This document shows positions 26,470 to 35,891 of a DNA stretch of 64,000 bases, in pieces (within the stretch, counting starts at the first letter, position 1; the number at the start of each line of letters is the position of its first letter). Both the position numbers and the translations under genes were made by a program. The notes below the pieces were generated by a model. The model was given only the letters and a program-made list of their open reading frames with translations. It did no database searches and was not told where the DNA came from. The DNA is from Aquabacterium sp. CECT 9606 (GTDB taxonomy: Bacteria > Pseudomonadota > Gammaproteobacteria > Burkholderiales > Burkholderiaceae_C), in contig NZ_CAKKNB010000003.1 of the NCBI RefSeq assembly GCF_918741295.1, forward strand, positions 808,668 through 872,667. Reading direction: 5' to 3'.

Positions 26470-28490
26470 TGAGCGCCTTCAAAAGCTCGTTGCAGCGAAA
26501 GCTGCTGGCTGTGATGCTGCTGACCACCTTGGCAGCGCTGATCGTGGCCTTGGGGGCCATGATCGTTCATGACCTTCGCGCCTATCACAGCACCTGGGTC
26601 AATGACATGACGGCACAGGCCGAATTGCTGGCGCGCACCACAGCGCCAGCGCTGACTTTTGATGACAAAAAGGTGGCCCACGAGAACCTGAGCATCCTGC
26701 GCTATCAGCCCAAGGTGCATGCTGCCGCCATCTACAAACCCGATGGCTCACTGTTTGCCACCCACACTGCCACCGGAGAGAAACCTGTCTTCCCAGAACG
26801 CCCCTTGGGAGACAAGGTGGAGGTGAGCAAGACCAGCCTGGTCATTTTCAAAAACATCATGGATGACACCGAAGTCATCGGCACGGTTTATCTCAAGGCA
26901 GACTACGAACTCTTTGACCGGGTGGTGAATTACTCGGGGATCGCCGTGATCGTCATGGCCATGTCCATGCTCGTGGCGCTGTTGGTGTCCACGTGGCTGC
27001 AAAAGATCGTGACTCACCCCATTCTGGAGATTGGCAAGGCTGCGCGCGAGGTGGTCAATCAACGCGATTACTCACGCAGGGTGAACAAGACCAGCGAGGA
27101 CGAGGTCGGCGAACTGGTCGACTCCTTCAACAACATGCTGATTGAAATCGAACGGCGGACCCAGGCCATGGAGACGTCCAACCGAGAAAAGGTGCGTGAA
27201 GTGGACGAACGCCGCAACGCTCAGCATGAAATCATGAGGCTGAACCAGGAGCTGGAGCAGCGCGTGCAAGAACGTACCAGGCAGCTTGAAGCCTCGAACC
27301 AAGAACTGGCCCTGGCCACGCAAGCCGCTGAAAGCGCCAACCAGGCCAAGTCCGAGTTCCTGTCCAGCATGAGCCATGAATTGCGCACGCCTTTGAACGC
27401 CATCATCGGTTTCGGGCAGTTGCTCACCTCGGACGCCATGTCGCCCACGGCCGAGCAGAAAAAGACCTTCACCGAGCACATCCTCAGAGCAGGCCGGCAT
27501 TTGCTTGAATTGATCAACGAGATCCTTAACTTGGCTCAGATCGAGTCGGGCCACTTGTCCTTGTCTCTGGAGCCGGTGTCATTGCAGGAAATTTTGCAGG
27601 ATTGCCACACCATGATCGAGCCGCTGGGGGATCAGCGTGGCATCCGCACCCTGTTTCCAAAAACCTGCGACTTGAGTGTCATGGCCGACCGCACGCGCTT
27701 GAAGCAGGTGCTGTTGAACCTGCTGTCCAACGCCATCAAATACAACCGCGACATGGGCGCCGTGGTGCTGGACTGCACAGCCAATGGCAACGACCGCATC
27801 CGCATCTCAGTGCAAGACACAGGCATGGGTTTGAGCGATGAACAGTTGAAGATGCTGTTTCAGCCCTTCAACCGGCTTGGGCAAGAAGCTGGCGCGCAAG
27901 AAGGCACCGGCATTGGGCTGGTGGTCACCAAACACCTGGTTGAATCCATGGGCGGCTCGATCGGCGTCACCAGCACCGTGGGCATGGGGAGCATTTTCTG
28001 GATTGAGCTCAGGGCCACTGAACCGGTGCCAGCGATCAGCCCTCGAGATGTACTCACCGCCATGGCGCCAGCGGCAATCGCGCCCAAACCGCACCAAACC
28101 TACACCGTGCTCTATGTGGAAGACAACCCTGAAAGCTTGAAACTGGTGGAGCAGATTTTGAGCACTCGCCCAGATATCCGACTATTGTCAGCGCCCGACG
28201 GGCGGTTAGGTGTCGAACTGGCGAGGGTGCACCTGCCCGACGTCATCCTGATGGACAACAACCTGCCCAACCTGGACGGCGCCTCGGCACAGGCCATCTT
28301 GCGCAACGATCCCAAAACCCGGCACATTCCCGTCATCGCCTTGACGGCCAACGCCATGCCGAGGTCCATCCACCAAGGGCTCGCCGCAGGATTTTTCAGG
28401 TACATCACCAAGCCCATCAATATCAAGGAGTTGCTGGAGGCCATCAATTCCGGATTGGAGGCCGCTGTGGCCGAAAAATCAGAGCACTGA
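26466..28490 (+). CDS. Hybrid sensor histidine kinase with CHASE8-like sensor
   Basis: The 674-residue protein is a membrane kinase. Transmembrane helices lie at about residues 12-34 and 155-178. The periplasmic loop between them carries the CHASE8 pattern (AELLARTTAPALTFDDKKVA, then AAAIYKPDGSLFA), as in YfiN. A HAMP domain (about 178-232), a coiled coil (235-295), and HisKA with the phospho-accepting His304 in SMSHELRTPLN follow. The ATPase domain contains NLLSNAIKYN, DTGMGLS and GTGIGLVVTK. A C-terminal receiver has Asp597 in VILMDNNLP. There is no GGDEF domain and no separate response regulator nearby, so the output partner is elsewhere. Confidence 0.93.
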   Translation: MMSAFKSSLQRKLLAVMLLTTLAALIVALGAMIVHDLRAYHSTWVNDMTAQAELLARTTAPALTFDDKKVAHENLSILRYQPKVHAAAIYKPDGSLFATHTATGEKPVFPERPLGDKVEVSKTSLVIFKNIMDDTEVIGTVYLKADYELFDRVVNYSGIAVIVMAMSMLVALLVSTWLQKIVTHPILEIGKAAREVVNQRDYSRRVNKTSEDEVGELVDSFNNMLIEIERRTQAMETSNREKVREVDERRNAQHEIMRLNQELEQRVQERTRQLEASNQELALATQAAESANQAKSEFLSSMSHELRTPLNAIIGFGQLLTSDAMSPTAEQKKTFTEHILRAGRHLLELINEILNLAQIESGHLSLSLEPVSLQEILQDCHTMIEPLGDQRGIRTLFPKTCDLSVMADRTRLKQVLLNLLSNAIKYNRDMGAVVLDCTANGNDRIRISVQDTGMGLSDEQLKMLFQPFNRLGQEAGAQEGTGIGLVVTKHLVESMGGSIGVTSTVGMGSIFWIELRATEPVPAISPRDVLTAMAPAAIAPKPHQTYTVLYVEDNPESLKLVEQILSTRPDIRLLSAPDGRLGVELARVHLPDVILMDNNLPNLDGASAQAILRNDPKTRHIPVIALTANAMPRSIHQGLAAGFFRYITKPINIKELLEAINSGLEAAVAEKSEH

Positions 28491-29162
28491 ATGCTTTTGC
28501 CCATCCTGTATTCCTTCCGCCGCTGCCCTTACGCCATCCGCGCGCGCCTTGCCTTGACATGCGCCCGGGTGCCACTGGAAATTCGCGAAGTGGTGCTGCG
28601 CGCAAAGCCACCGGCGATGCTGGCGATCTCCCCCAAAGGCACAGTGCCCGTGCTGCAACTGCCCGATGGCCAGGTCATTGATGAGAGTCTGGACATCATG
28701 AGCTGGGCACTGCAGCAATCCGATCCCGACGGGTGGCTGCAGCAAGGCGACGCCCCCACAAGCCACGCATTGATCGCCCGCAATGACGGACCCTTCAAAG
28801 CGCTGCTGGACCGCTACAAATACCCCGAACGGCACCCGGGGCACACCGCGATCGACCACCGGGAGCAGGCCATCGAGCTGTGCATCCAGGATCTGAACCG
28901 CCGCTTGACCGACTCGCCCTGCTTGCTGGGCGACCAGCCCGGTTTGGCCGACATGGCCATCGCGCCCTTCATCCGCCAGTTCGCCCAGGTCGACGCTGAC
29001 TGGTTTGCCAGCGCGCCGTTTCCCGCATTGCGGATTTGGTTGAACCGATTCATCGACTCGCCCTTGTTTCTATCGGTGATGGCCAAATATCCGGCGTGGC
29101 AAGCCGGCGATGCCCCCGTCCATCTCATTGACGGCCCTGGGGTCTATGCCGGGCGGTGCTAG
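28491..29162 (+). CDS. Glutathione S-transferase family protein
   Basis: The 223-residue protein has an N-terminal thioredoxin-like GST domain with [14 protein letters not shown] (Cys at the active position, as in glutaredoxin 2 and omega-like GSTs), the cis-proline segment [12 protein letters not shown] and the glutathione-binding IDESLDIM. An all-helical C-terminal domain contains [19 protein letters not shown]. The start codon follows the kinase stop with no base between, so it is cotranscribed with the signalling operon. A functional link is not evident. It could act in glutathione-dependent reduction or detoxification. Confidence 0.88.
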   Translation: MLLPILYSFRRCPYAIRARLALTCARVPLEIREVVLRAKPPAMLAISPKGTVPVLQLPDGQVIDESLDIMSWALQQSDPDGWLQQGDAPTSHALIARNDGPFKALLDRYKYPERHPGHTAIDHREQAIELCIQDLNRRLTDSPCLLGDQPGLADMAIAPFIRQFAQVDADWFASAPFPALRIWLNRFIDSPLFLSVMAKYPAWQAGDAPVHLIDGPGVYAGRC

Positions 29163-29194
29163 TCGCCAGCGCCTCAAGCGGCAGACTCTGCACC

Positions 29195-30187
29195 ATGATT
29201 CCTTTTTCGATCCTTGACCTGTCTCCCATCGTGGAAGGGGGCGACGCTGCCCAGTCGTTCCGCAACACGGTGGACCTGGCCCAGCACGGTGAACGCTGGG
29301 GCTACCAACGCTTTTGGTTGGCCGAGCACCACGGCATGCCCGGCATCGCCAGCGCCGCCACCGCCGTGTTGATCGGGCACGTGGCGGGCGCCACGTCCAC
29401 CATCCGGGTCGGCGCTGGCGGCATCATGTTGCCCAACCATTCGCCGCTGATCATCGCCGAGCAGTTTGGTACCCTGGCCTCGCTGTACCCGGGGCGCATT
29501 GACCTGGGCCTGGGCCGTGCACCCGGCTCCGACCAGGCCACGGCCCGCGCCCTGCGCCGCAACCTCGGCTCCGACGCCGACGAGTTTCCGCAGGACGTGG
29601 TGGAGCTGATGGACTATTTTTCTTCGGCACCCAAGCAACCGGTCCGCGCCGTTCCGGGCACGGGGCTCGCGGTGCCTGTGTGGATCCTGGGCTCCAGCCT
29701 GTTTGGTGCGCAGCTGGCGGCGGTGCTGGGGCTGCCTTATGCGTTTGCATCGCACTTCGCGCCAGCGCAGATGCTGCAGGCTGTGGCCATGTACCGCGCC
29801 AACTTCAAGCCCTCGGCCCAGTTGAGCAAGCCGCACGTCATGCTGGGCTTCAACGTGTTCGCCGCCGACACCGACGAGGAAGGCGCTTTCCTGGCCACCT
29901 CGATGCAGCAAGCTTTTGTCAACTTGCGCAGCGGCCACCCATCGCGCTTGCAGCCCCCGATGGCCGGATACGCGGACCGGCTTGACCCGACTGCCCGAGC
30001 CATGCTGGACCAGGTCCTCTCTTGTAGCGCCATTGGCTCGCCAGCCACGGTGCGCGCCGCGATCAACAGCTTCATTGAGCGCACGGGCGCCGACGAATTG
30101 ATGATCACCTCACAGATGTACGACCACACCGCCCGGCTGCGGTCGTACGAAATCGTGGCCGAGGTCCGGGGCGTGAAGGCCGTTTGA
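29195..30187 (+). CDS. LLM-class flavin-dependent oxidoreductase (luciferase-like)
   Basis: The 330-residue protein resembles the YhbW/luciferase-like monooxygenase group, TIM-barrel enzymes that use FMN or F420. Recognisable segments are [12 protein letters not shown] at the start, [53 protein letters not shown] and the C-terminal [12 protein letters not shown]. The family is large and substrates are mostly unknown. It starts 32 bases after the GST gene and may share its transcript. dnaB follows after about 90 bases that contain DnaA-box-like sites. Confidence 0.9.
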   Translation: MIPFSILDLSPIVEGGDAAQSFRNTVDLAQHGERWGYQRFWLAEHHGMPGIASAATAVLIGHVAGATSTIRVGAGGIMLPNHSPLIIAEQFGTLASLYPGRIDLGLGRAPGSDQATARALRRNLGSDADEFPQDVVELMDYFSSAPKQPVRAVPGTGLAVPVWILGSSLFGAQLAAVLGLPYAFASHFAPAQMLQAVAMYRANFKPSAQLSKPHVMLGFNVFAADTDEEGAFLATSMQQAFVNLRSGHPSRLQPPMAGYADRLDPTARAMLDQVLSCSAIGSPATVRAAINSFIERTGADELMITSQMYDHTARLRSYEIVAEVRGVKAV

Positions 30188-30189
30188 AC

Positions 30190-30242
30190 TTATCCACGCA
30201 AATCCCCAGCATTTCCCCTGGCTGTCCCCAGACTTGTCCACA
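30190..30242. promoter_or_regulatory. Two DnaA-box-like sites upstream of dnaB
   Basis: TTATCCACG (30190-30198) and TTGTCCACA (30234-30242) each differ from the TTATCCACA consensus at one base. They lie in the same orientation between the oxidoreductase stop and the dnaB start. They could tie dnaB expression to DnaA level. The region is too short and not AT-rich enough to suggest an origin. Confidence 0.45.
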
Positions 30243-30277
30243 GGCAGATGACGGCGCCACCCGTATCATCTCCCCCC

Positions 30278-31711
30278 ATGTCTGCTGTATTCCCCATTCC
30301 GTTTTCCGCCTCGGGCGTCTCTGCTTCGCTGAGCTCCGACGAAGTCTCCCGCCTGCGGGTGCCGCCCCACTCCATCGAGGCCGAGCAAAGCGTGCTGGGG
30401 GGCTTGCTGCTGGACAACAGCGCCTGGGACCGCGCGGCCGACCTGCTGTCCGAAGACGACTTCTACCGCCATGAACATCAGCTGATCTTCAAGGCCATCC
30501 ACCAGATGATCAACGCGTCGAAACCAGCCGACGTGATCACGGTGTACGAGAATTTGCAGACACTGGGCAAGTCCACCGACATCGGCGGCATCGCCTACCT
30601 CAACGCTCTGGCGCAAAGCGTGCCCAGCGCCGCGAACATGCGCCGCTACGCTGAGATCGTGCGAGAGCGCGCCGTGCTGCGCAAGCTGGTCACCGCCAGC
30701 GACGAGATCGCCAGTGCGGCCTTCAGCCCGCAGGGCAAGGCCGTGTCGGCCATCCTTGACGAAGCCGAATCCAAGATCTTGAAGATTGGCGAAGAAGGCA
30801 ACCGCAACAAGCAGGGCTTCCACTCGATGGACAACCTGGTGGTCAGCCTGCTGGACCGCGTGCAAGAACTGGCCGACAACGGCGCCGAAGACGTGACCGG
30901 CGTGCGCACCGGTTACTTCGAAATGGACAGCATGACCGCTGGCCTGCAAAAGGGCGATCTGATCGTCCTGGCGGCGCGGCCCTCCATGGGTAAAACGGCC
31001 TTTGCCCTGAACATCGGTGAGAACGTCGCGGTCAATGAAGGCTTGCCCGTGGCCGTGTTCTCCATGGAAATGGGCGCCTCGCAACTGGCATTGCGGATGG
31101 TGGGCTCGATCGGCCGCATCAACCAGCAAAACCTGCGCACCGGCCGCTTGAGTGACGACGAATGGGGCCGCCTGAGCGAAACCGTCGACAAGCTCAAATC
31201 TGCCAATGTGTTCATCGACGAGACCGCCGCCTTGAGCCCCAGCGAATTGCGCTCACGTGCGCGCCGGCTGGCACGCCAGTTCGGCGGCACCCTTGGCCTG
31301 ATCATCGTCGACTACCTGCAACTGATGAGCGGCTCGGGCGGCAACGAAGAAAACCGCGCCACCGTGATCGGTGAAATCTCGCGGGGCTTGAAGGCCCTGG
31401 CCAAGGAACTGCAATGCCCGGTGATTGCCTTGTCGCAGCTGAACCGAAGCGTTGAAACCCGCCCTGACAAGCGCCCCATGATGTCCGACTTGCGCGAATC
31501 CGGCGCCATTGAGCAAGATGCCGACGTCATCATGTTCATTTACCGCGACGAGTACTACAACAAGGAATCCAAAGAGCCGGGCGTCGCCGAGATCATCATC
31601 GGCAAGCAGCGTAACGGGCCCGTGGGCACCGTCAAGCTGGCCTTCGTCAAATCCAACACCCGCTTCGAAAATCTGGCGCCGGGCAGCTACAGCAACAGCA
31701 GCGAGTACTGA
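30278..31711 (+). CDS. dnaB: Replicative DNA helicase DnaB
   Basis: DnaB is the hexameric 5'-3' helicase that opens the replication fork and binds primase. The 477-residue product (471 in E. coli) has the N-terminal helical domain with LRVPPHSIEAEQSVLGGLLL. The RecA-like motor carries Walker A RPSMGKTAF (Lys239), the GLIIVDYLQLM Walker B, SQLNRSVETR, and DLRESGAIEQDADVIMFIYR. No intein or insertion is present. ATG 30278 matches the family start, while an upstream ATG at 30248 would overlap the DnaA-box region less plausibly. The gene converges on the AsmA gene with 7 bases between stops. Confidence 0.97.
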   Translation: MSAVFPIPFSASGVSASLSSDEVSRLRVPPHSIEAEQSVLGGLLLDNSAWDRAADLLSEDDFYRHEHQLIFKAIHQMINASKPADVITVYENLQTLGKSTDIGGIAYLNALAQSVPSAANMRRYAEIVRERAVLRKLVTASDEIASAAFSPQGKAVSAILDEAESKILKIGEEGNRNKQGFHSMDNLVVSLLDRVQELADNGAEDVTGVRTGYFEMDSMTAGLQKGDLIVLAARPSMGKTAFALNIGENVAVNEGLPVAVFSMEMGASQLALRMVGSIGRINQQNLRTGRLSDDEWGRLSETVDKLKSANVFIDETAALSPSELRSRARRLARQFGGTLGLIIVDYLQLMSGSGGNEENRATVIGEISRGLKALAKELQCPVIALSQLNRSVETRPDKRPMMSDLRESGAIEQDADVIMFIYRDEYYNKESKEPGVAEIIIGKQRNGPVGTVKLAFVKSNTRFENLAPGSYSNSSEY

Positions 31712-31718
31712 TCCGCCT

Positions 31719-34166
31719 TCAACGGAACAAGCCCTTGAGCTGATCCTTCAGCTGCTTCTCAAGTGACCCGGCTGGCTTGGCAGGTGCGCTCGCCCCTGAG
31801 GCCGCAGCCGCGCCACCCAGCCCCAACCTGGCCTTGAGCTCGTCTTCCAACCTGGACTTGACGGTGTTCTGCAAGGCCCCGACGGCAACCTGCGACCAGG
31901 CGATCTGCCAATCGGGCGCATCGAACGGCCCCCTCAGCTTGACTGGCACCGTCACCCCCTTCAAAGCGTCGGCGCCACCCTGCCCCTTGATCGTGCCCGT
32001 GACCGTGGCGCTGACCGTGTAGTCCAACTGGCGCGCCACCAGGTTGATGTCACCACGGCCACCCACGCGCAGAAACGGGCTTTTGGCCGACAGGTCATCG
32101 TTGTGGGCCACGCCATTTGTGATCTTGAAGGTGCCTGTCATCTCGGTGAAATCCGTTTTCTCGGATTGCGATGCTTTCTGGACCGCGTCGCTTTGCCCGG
32201 ACAACTGCGCCTTGAATTCACGCAGTGATTTGGCCAGGTTGATGCCGCGCACGGCACCGTCCTGCAGTTGCATGGCCGCCGTGCCATTGAGCCCCGCCGT
32301 CAGCTGCGACACCTTGTTGCCCGCCGTTCTCACATCAAGCTTGACCTGGCCAGTGCCTTCCAACACATCCTTCTGCGCCACGTCTTTGAGCATGGCCAGC
32401 ACGTTGATGCCGTCCGCCTGCGCTTGAAGGGCCATGCGTTGAGGCGAGGCATCCGCCGAGCCACTGGCGACCACGCGGCCACCCCAGGCTTTGGCCGACA
32501 ATCGGGACAGGTTCAGGTGCCCCTTGTCCAGGGTAGCGTTCAACTCGGCATCGGCCAGCTTGTATTGCCGGTACACCAGGGTGCCCGCACTGAACTTGAA
32601 CTGCCCATCGACGGACTTCAAAGCGCCCAGGTCCACCGGCGCATCGGCCGTGGCCCCGGCCGATGCAGCCGGGGCTGAAGCCGCCCCACCGGCTGGCACG
32701 GGCAAGAGCCGGTTCAAGTCCAATGCTGTGAAACGGGCATTGGCCTGCACCTGCGGCACGCCGGCCCCCAGCTTGGCAGTGCCGTCCGACGAAAAGGGGT
32801 TGTCATTGACCAGGCCCTTCAAGGCCCATTGCGCGGCACCGCCAGGTGCCAAGGCCGCCCGGCCATCCATTTGAATCACCAAGGGCTGCAGGGACGGCTC
32901 CTGGACGCGGGCCTGCAGGCGCAAGGCCTCCAAGGCACCGGCCGCCTGTGCCGGTTGCGCCGACACATTGGCGGAGAGTTGTCCGGTCACTTCGCGTTGG
33001 CCGCCCTGCCCGGCCATGCTCACCTTGAAATCGGTTTTCAGGCCCGGCACCCTGATCGCCGAGAAACCGCCCGTGGGCGATTGGCTGGCGAACTGAGCCT
33101 CCACCGCCATGGGCCCGGCCAGTTTGAACTGCCCTTGCAGCGGGCTGCCTTTGAGCTGGTCACCCTTGACGTCCAGCTCGGGCCAGTCCAGCTTGAAACT
33201 CATGGCATGGCCGCTCTGCTGGCCTGTCAAGGCCACGGCCAGCTTGCTCACGGCCATCAATTGCTGGGCAGGATCGTAGGCAAAGGCATCAACGCTGACA
33301 CGGCTCTTGTCCAGCACCAAGGCTGGCTTGCCTGGCTGCCCACCCACCTGCCCCGACACCTCTGCCACCAGCGAACGGGCCTTCAGCGAGGCATGCTCAC
33401 CATCCCACGCCACGGCACCTTCCAACCCCGCTTGCAAGGCACGCACACCCGGCAAGTCACCCTGCAGGGCCAGCTTGATCTGATCGACATCGGCTGAACC
33501 GGTGGCCAGCCGGGGTGTGATGCGGAAAGCGCCCGTCAAAGCGCCCTTGGCCGCCTGCGGCCTGCTCAAATCAAACGCGACATCCAACTTGATGTCAGAA
33601 GGCACCCCGTCGGCCAGGCGGCCGCTGCTCAGGCTGTTCACGGTCAAGGCACCGGTCATTCCGGTTTTGGCATCCTGCACCTTGGCCAGCGCCTTCTCCA
33701 ACTGGACACCCGCCACATCAAACTGCAGGGGATCGGAGGGCGCACCGGGCGGCGGCGGCTCATCATCCTTCTTCAGCAAGTCGTCGATGTTGGCGCGGCC
33801 TTGGGCATCGCGCCAATAGCTCAGCCGCACGCCGCGGGCCACCACCTGGTCGATCACCAGTTGCCGCCTGAGCAAAGGCATCACATTGACCGACAACTCC
33901 ACTTCGTCCACCGCCAAAAATTCGTCGGGTCGCTGGTGTTCGCTCAAACTGACTTTGGCCAGCTTGAGCCGCAGTTTGGGAAAGACCTTCAAGGCCATCG
34001 GCGCCCCGATCACCAGCGTGCGCTGCTTGTGCGTCTGCACCCAGTTGGTCAACAGGCCTTGGTAGCGATTGGGGTCGAAGGTGGCCAGCAAGTAGACCGC
34101 CACGCCCCCCAAGACCAAGACCAACACGCCCAATGCCAGGGCCAGACGACGCATCCAAAGCTTCAT
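31719..34166 (-). CDS. asmA: AsmA-family protein
   Basis: The 815-residue protein has one N-terminal membrane anchor (RRLALALGVLVLVLGGVAVYLL). The AsmA_N region has FDPNRYQGLLTNWVQ, LVIGAPMALKVFPKLRLKL and VDEVELSVNVMPLLRRQLVIDQVVARG. Long stretches of repeated beta strands follow, then the AsmA_2 domain with LRVGGRGDINLVARQLDYTVSATV near the end. AsmA proteins are periplasmic bridge-like lipid carriers between the membranes and affect outer-membrane composition. The protein is Ala/Gln-rich and longer than E. coli AsmA (617). Its start lies 102 bases after the BI-1 gene. Confidence 0.93.
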   Translation of the reverse strand: MKLWMRRLALALGVLVLVLGGVAVYLLATFDPNRYQGLLTNWVQTHKQRTLVIGAPMALKVFPKLRLKLAKVSLSEHQRPDEFLAVDEVELSVNVMPLLRRQLVIDQVVARGVRLSYWRDAQGRANIDDLLKKDDEPPPPGAPSDPLQFDVAGVQLEKALAKVQDAKTGMTGALTVNSLSSGRLADGVPSDIKLDVAFDLSRPQAAKGALTGAFRITPRLATGSADVDQIKLALQGDLPGVRALQAGLEGAVAWDGEHASLKARSLVAEVSGQVGGQPGKPALVLDKSRVSVDAFAYDPAQQLMAVSKLAVALTGQQSGHAMSFKLDWPELDVKGDQLKGSPLQGQFKLAGPMAVEAQFASQSPTGGFSAIRVPGLKTDFKVSMAGQGGQREVTGQLSANVSAQPAQAAGALEALRLQARVQEPSLQPLVIQMDGRAALAPGGAAQWALKGLVNDNPFSSDGTAKLGAGVPQVQANARFTALDLNRLLPVPAGGAASAPAASAGATADAPVDLGALKSVDGQFKFSAGTLVYRQYKLADAELNATLDKGHLNLSRLSAKAWGGRVVASGSADASPQRMALQAQADGINVLAMLKDVAQKDVLEGTGQVKLDVRTAGNKVSQLTAGLNGTAAMQLQDGAVRGINLAKSLREFKAQLSGQSDAVQKASQSEKTDFTEMTGTFKITNGVAHNDDLSAKSPFLRVGGRGDINLVARQLDYTVSATVTGTIKGQGGADALKGVTVPVKLRGPFDAPDWQIAWSQVAVGALQNTVKSRLEDELKARLGLGGAAAASGASAPAKPAGSLEKQLKDQLKGLFR

Positions 34167-34198
34167 GGTCGGTTCTTCATTCGAGTAAGTTCAATCAA

Positions 34199-34224
34199 CG
34201 ACAAAGGCCCCGCAGGGCCTTGTC
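34199..34224 (-). terminator. Hairpin after the BI-1 gene
   Basis: A near-perfect dyad GACAAGGCCC/GGGGCCTTTGTC lies between the BI-1 stop and the AsmA start. It is not followed by a T run, so it may be a weak or factor-dependent terminator or an mRNA-stabilising structure. Confidence 0.5.
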
Positions 34225-34268
34225 GAATGGAGCGCTTGTTCAAGGCGCGGTGAGTGCGCACCAGGGGA

Positions 34269-34964
34269 TCAGTCGTTGTCGCCGCCCACGAAGCCAAGGA
34301 TGCTGAGCAGCGACTGGAACACGTTGTACACGTCCAGGTAGATCGCCAGGGTGGCCGAGACGTAGTTGGTCTCGCCGCCATCGATGATGCGTTTGAGGTC
34401 GTACAGCATGAAGGCGGAGAAGATCACCACCGACAACACGGCCACGGTCAGCATCAGCGCAGGCAACTGCAGCCAGATGTTGGCCACACCCGCCAGCAAC
34501 AGCACGATCACGCCCATGAACAGCCATTTGCCCATGTTGGAGATGTCGCGCTTCATGGTGCTGGCCAGGGTGGCCATGCCCACGAACACCAGGCCCGTGC
34601 CCCCAAAGGCCAGCGAGATCAGCTGTACACCATTGGAAAAGCCTAGCACCGCGCCAATCAGGCGCGACAGCATCAAGCCCATGAAAAACGTGAATCCCAG
34701 CAGCAGCAAAACGCCCACGCCCGAGTGCTTGAATTTTTCGATGCCATAAAAGAAGCCAAAGGCAATGGCCATGAACGCGACAAAGCCGATCATGGGGTTG
34801 CCCGCAAACAGGCTGAAACTCGTGGCCACACCCAGCCAGGCGCCCAGCACCGTGGGGATCATCGACAGGGCCAGCAAGGCGTAGGTGTTGCGCAGCACGC
34901 GCTGCCGCTCGGCGTCGAAGGCACCGCTGTAGGCCACGTCCAGGGGTTTGAGTGATTGGTCCAT
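34269..34964 (-). CDS. yccA: Bax inhibitor-1/YccA family membrane protein
   Basis: The 231-residue protein has seven membrane helices and belongs to the BI-1/UPF0005 group. Bacterial members include YccA, which modulates FtsH, and calcium or proton leak channels (BsYetJ). The C-terminal region FSAFMLYDLKRIIDGGETNYVSATLAIYLDVYNVFQSLLSILG carries the conserved di-aspartyl sensor residues and the family signature. The ATG at 34964 has a strong GGAGG site 5 bases upstream, preferred over an ATG at 34982. HflK and HflC, also FtsH modulators, are encoded later in this window. Confidence 0.94.
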   Translation of the reverse strand: MDQSLKPLDVAYSGAFDAERQRVLRNTYALLALSMIPTVLGAWLGVATSFSLFAGNPMIGFVAFMAIAFGFFYGIEKFKHSGVGVLLLLGFTFFMGLMLSRLIGAVLGFSNGVQLISLAFGGTGLVFVGMATLASTMKRDISNMGKWLFMGVIVLLLAGVANIWLQLPALMLTVAVLSVVIFSAFMLYDLKRIIDGGETNYVSATLAIYLDVYNVFQSLLSILGFVGGDND

Positions 34965-35045
34965 GCGTCCTCCAGAAATCATGGCTTGATTCTAGATCCC
35001 CGCTGGCGAATCGGTCCAGCCCGGATAACCCAACCGTGATCAAGG

Positions 35046-35891
35046 TCAAATGCCGGCGGAGCGGCGTCGCAAGGATTCGTACAGGCAGATGGCGGCGGCA
35101 GCGGCCACATTGAGGGATTCCTCACCGCCTGGCTGGGGAATCGACACCGTCTGGCTGCACATGGCCATCACCTCGGCGCCGACGCCCTGCCCTTCATGCC
35201 CCAACACCCAGGCACAAGGCTCGGGCAAGGGCGCGCGGGGCAGTTCATGGTCTGCGTGGGAGCTGGTGGCCACCATCGGCACCTGCAGAGCGGCCAAGTG
35301 CTCGGGCAATGCCTGCTCCACCAGGTGCAAAGCGAAGTGGGCGCCCATGCCGGCCCTCAAAACCTTGGGGGACCACAAGGCGGCCGTGCCCTTCATGGCG
35401 ATCACCTGGGCCACGCCCAAGGCCGAGGCGCTGCGCAAGACACTGCCCACATTGCCGGCATCCTGCACCCGGTCAAGCACCACGGTGGGCACGCCCGCAC
35501 GCACGCCTGATGAGGTTTGGCCTTCACCATCGCGCAGCAGCGGCATCTGCACCAGGAAACCCAAGCGGGCGGGCGACTCCAGCCCGGTGAAAATCTTCCA
35601 GATCGCTTCAGGCAGCACCACGACTTTGTCGGCTTGGCGCGCCAGCGCGGTCAGCTTGTAGACCACGGGGTCGCCCCCATTGCCCACGCCATGTTCGCCC
35701 AGCCAGGCGGTGTCGGCCACCACGGCCACCGCCGCCTTCTTGCCCCGGGCGAGGTAGGCCGAGCACAGGTGATCGCCCTCCAGCCAAACCTCGCCCAGCT
35801 TGCGGTAGGCGGCGGGATCCTGCGCCAGCCTGCGCAAACGCTGCACCAAGGGGTTGTCGCGCGACGTGACGAGCTGCGCGTTGGGGGGCAT
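35046..35891 (-). CDS. SpoU/TrmH-family RNA 2'-O-ribose methyltransferase
   Basis: The protein (281 residues) is a SPOUT methyltransferase acting on rRNA or tRNA ribose with S-adenosylmethionine. An N-terminal substrate-binding domain is followed by the three motifs of the trefoil-knot domain: VQDAGNVGSVLRSA, AWVLGHEGQGV and SIPQPGGEESLNVAAAAAI. The target nucleotide is not predictable. The start at 35891 overlaps the rnhB stop (TGATG) and has a better-spaced AGAG site than the ATG at 35897. It ends the long minus-strand envelope cluster. Confidence 0.92.
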   Translation of the reverse strand: MPPNAQLVTSRDNPLVQRLRRLAQDPAAYRKLGEVWLEGDHLCSAYLARGKKAAVAVVADTAWLGEHGVGNGGDPVVYKLTALARQADKVVVLPEAIWKIFTGLESPARLGFLVQMPLLRDGEGQTSSGVRAGVPTVVLDRVQDAGNVGSVLRSASALGVAQVIAMKGTAALWSPKVLRAGMGAHFALHLVEQALPEHLAALQVPMVATSSHADHELPRAPLPEPCAWVLGHEGQGVGAEVMAMCSQTVSIPQPGGEESLNVAAAAAICLYESLRRRSAGI

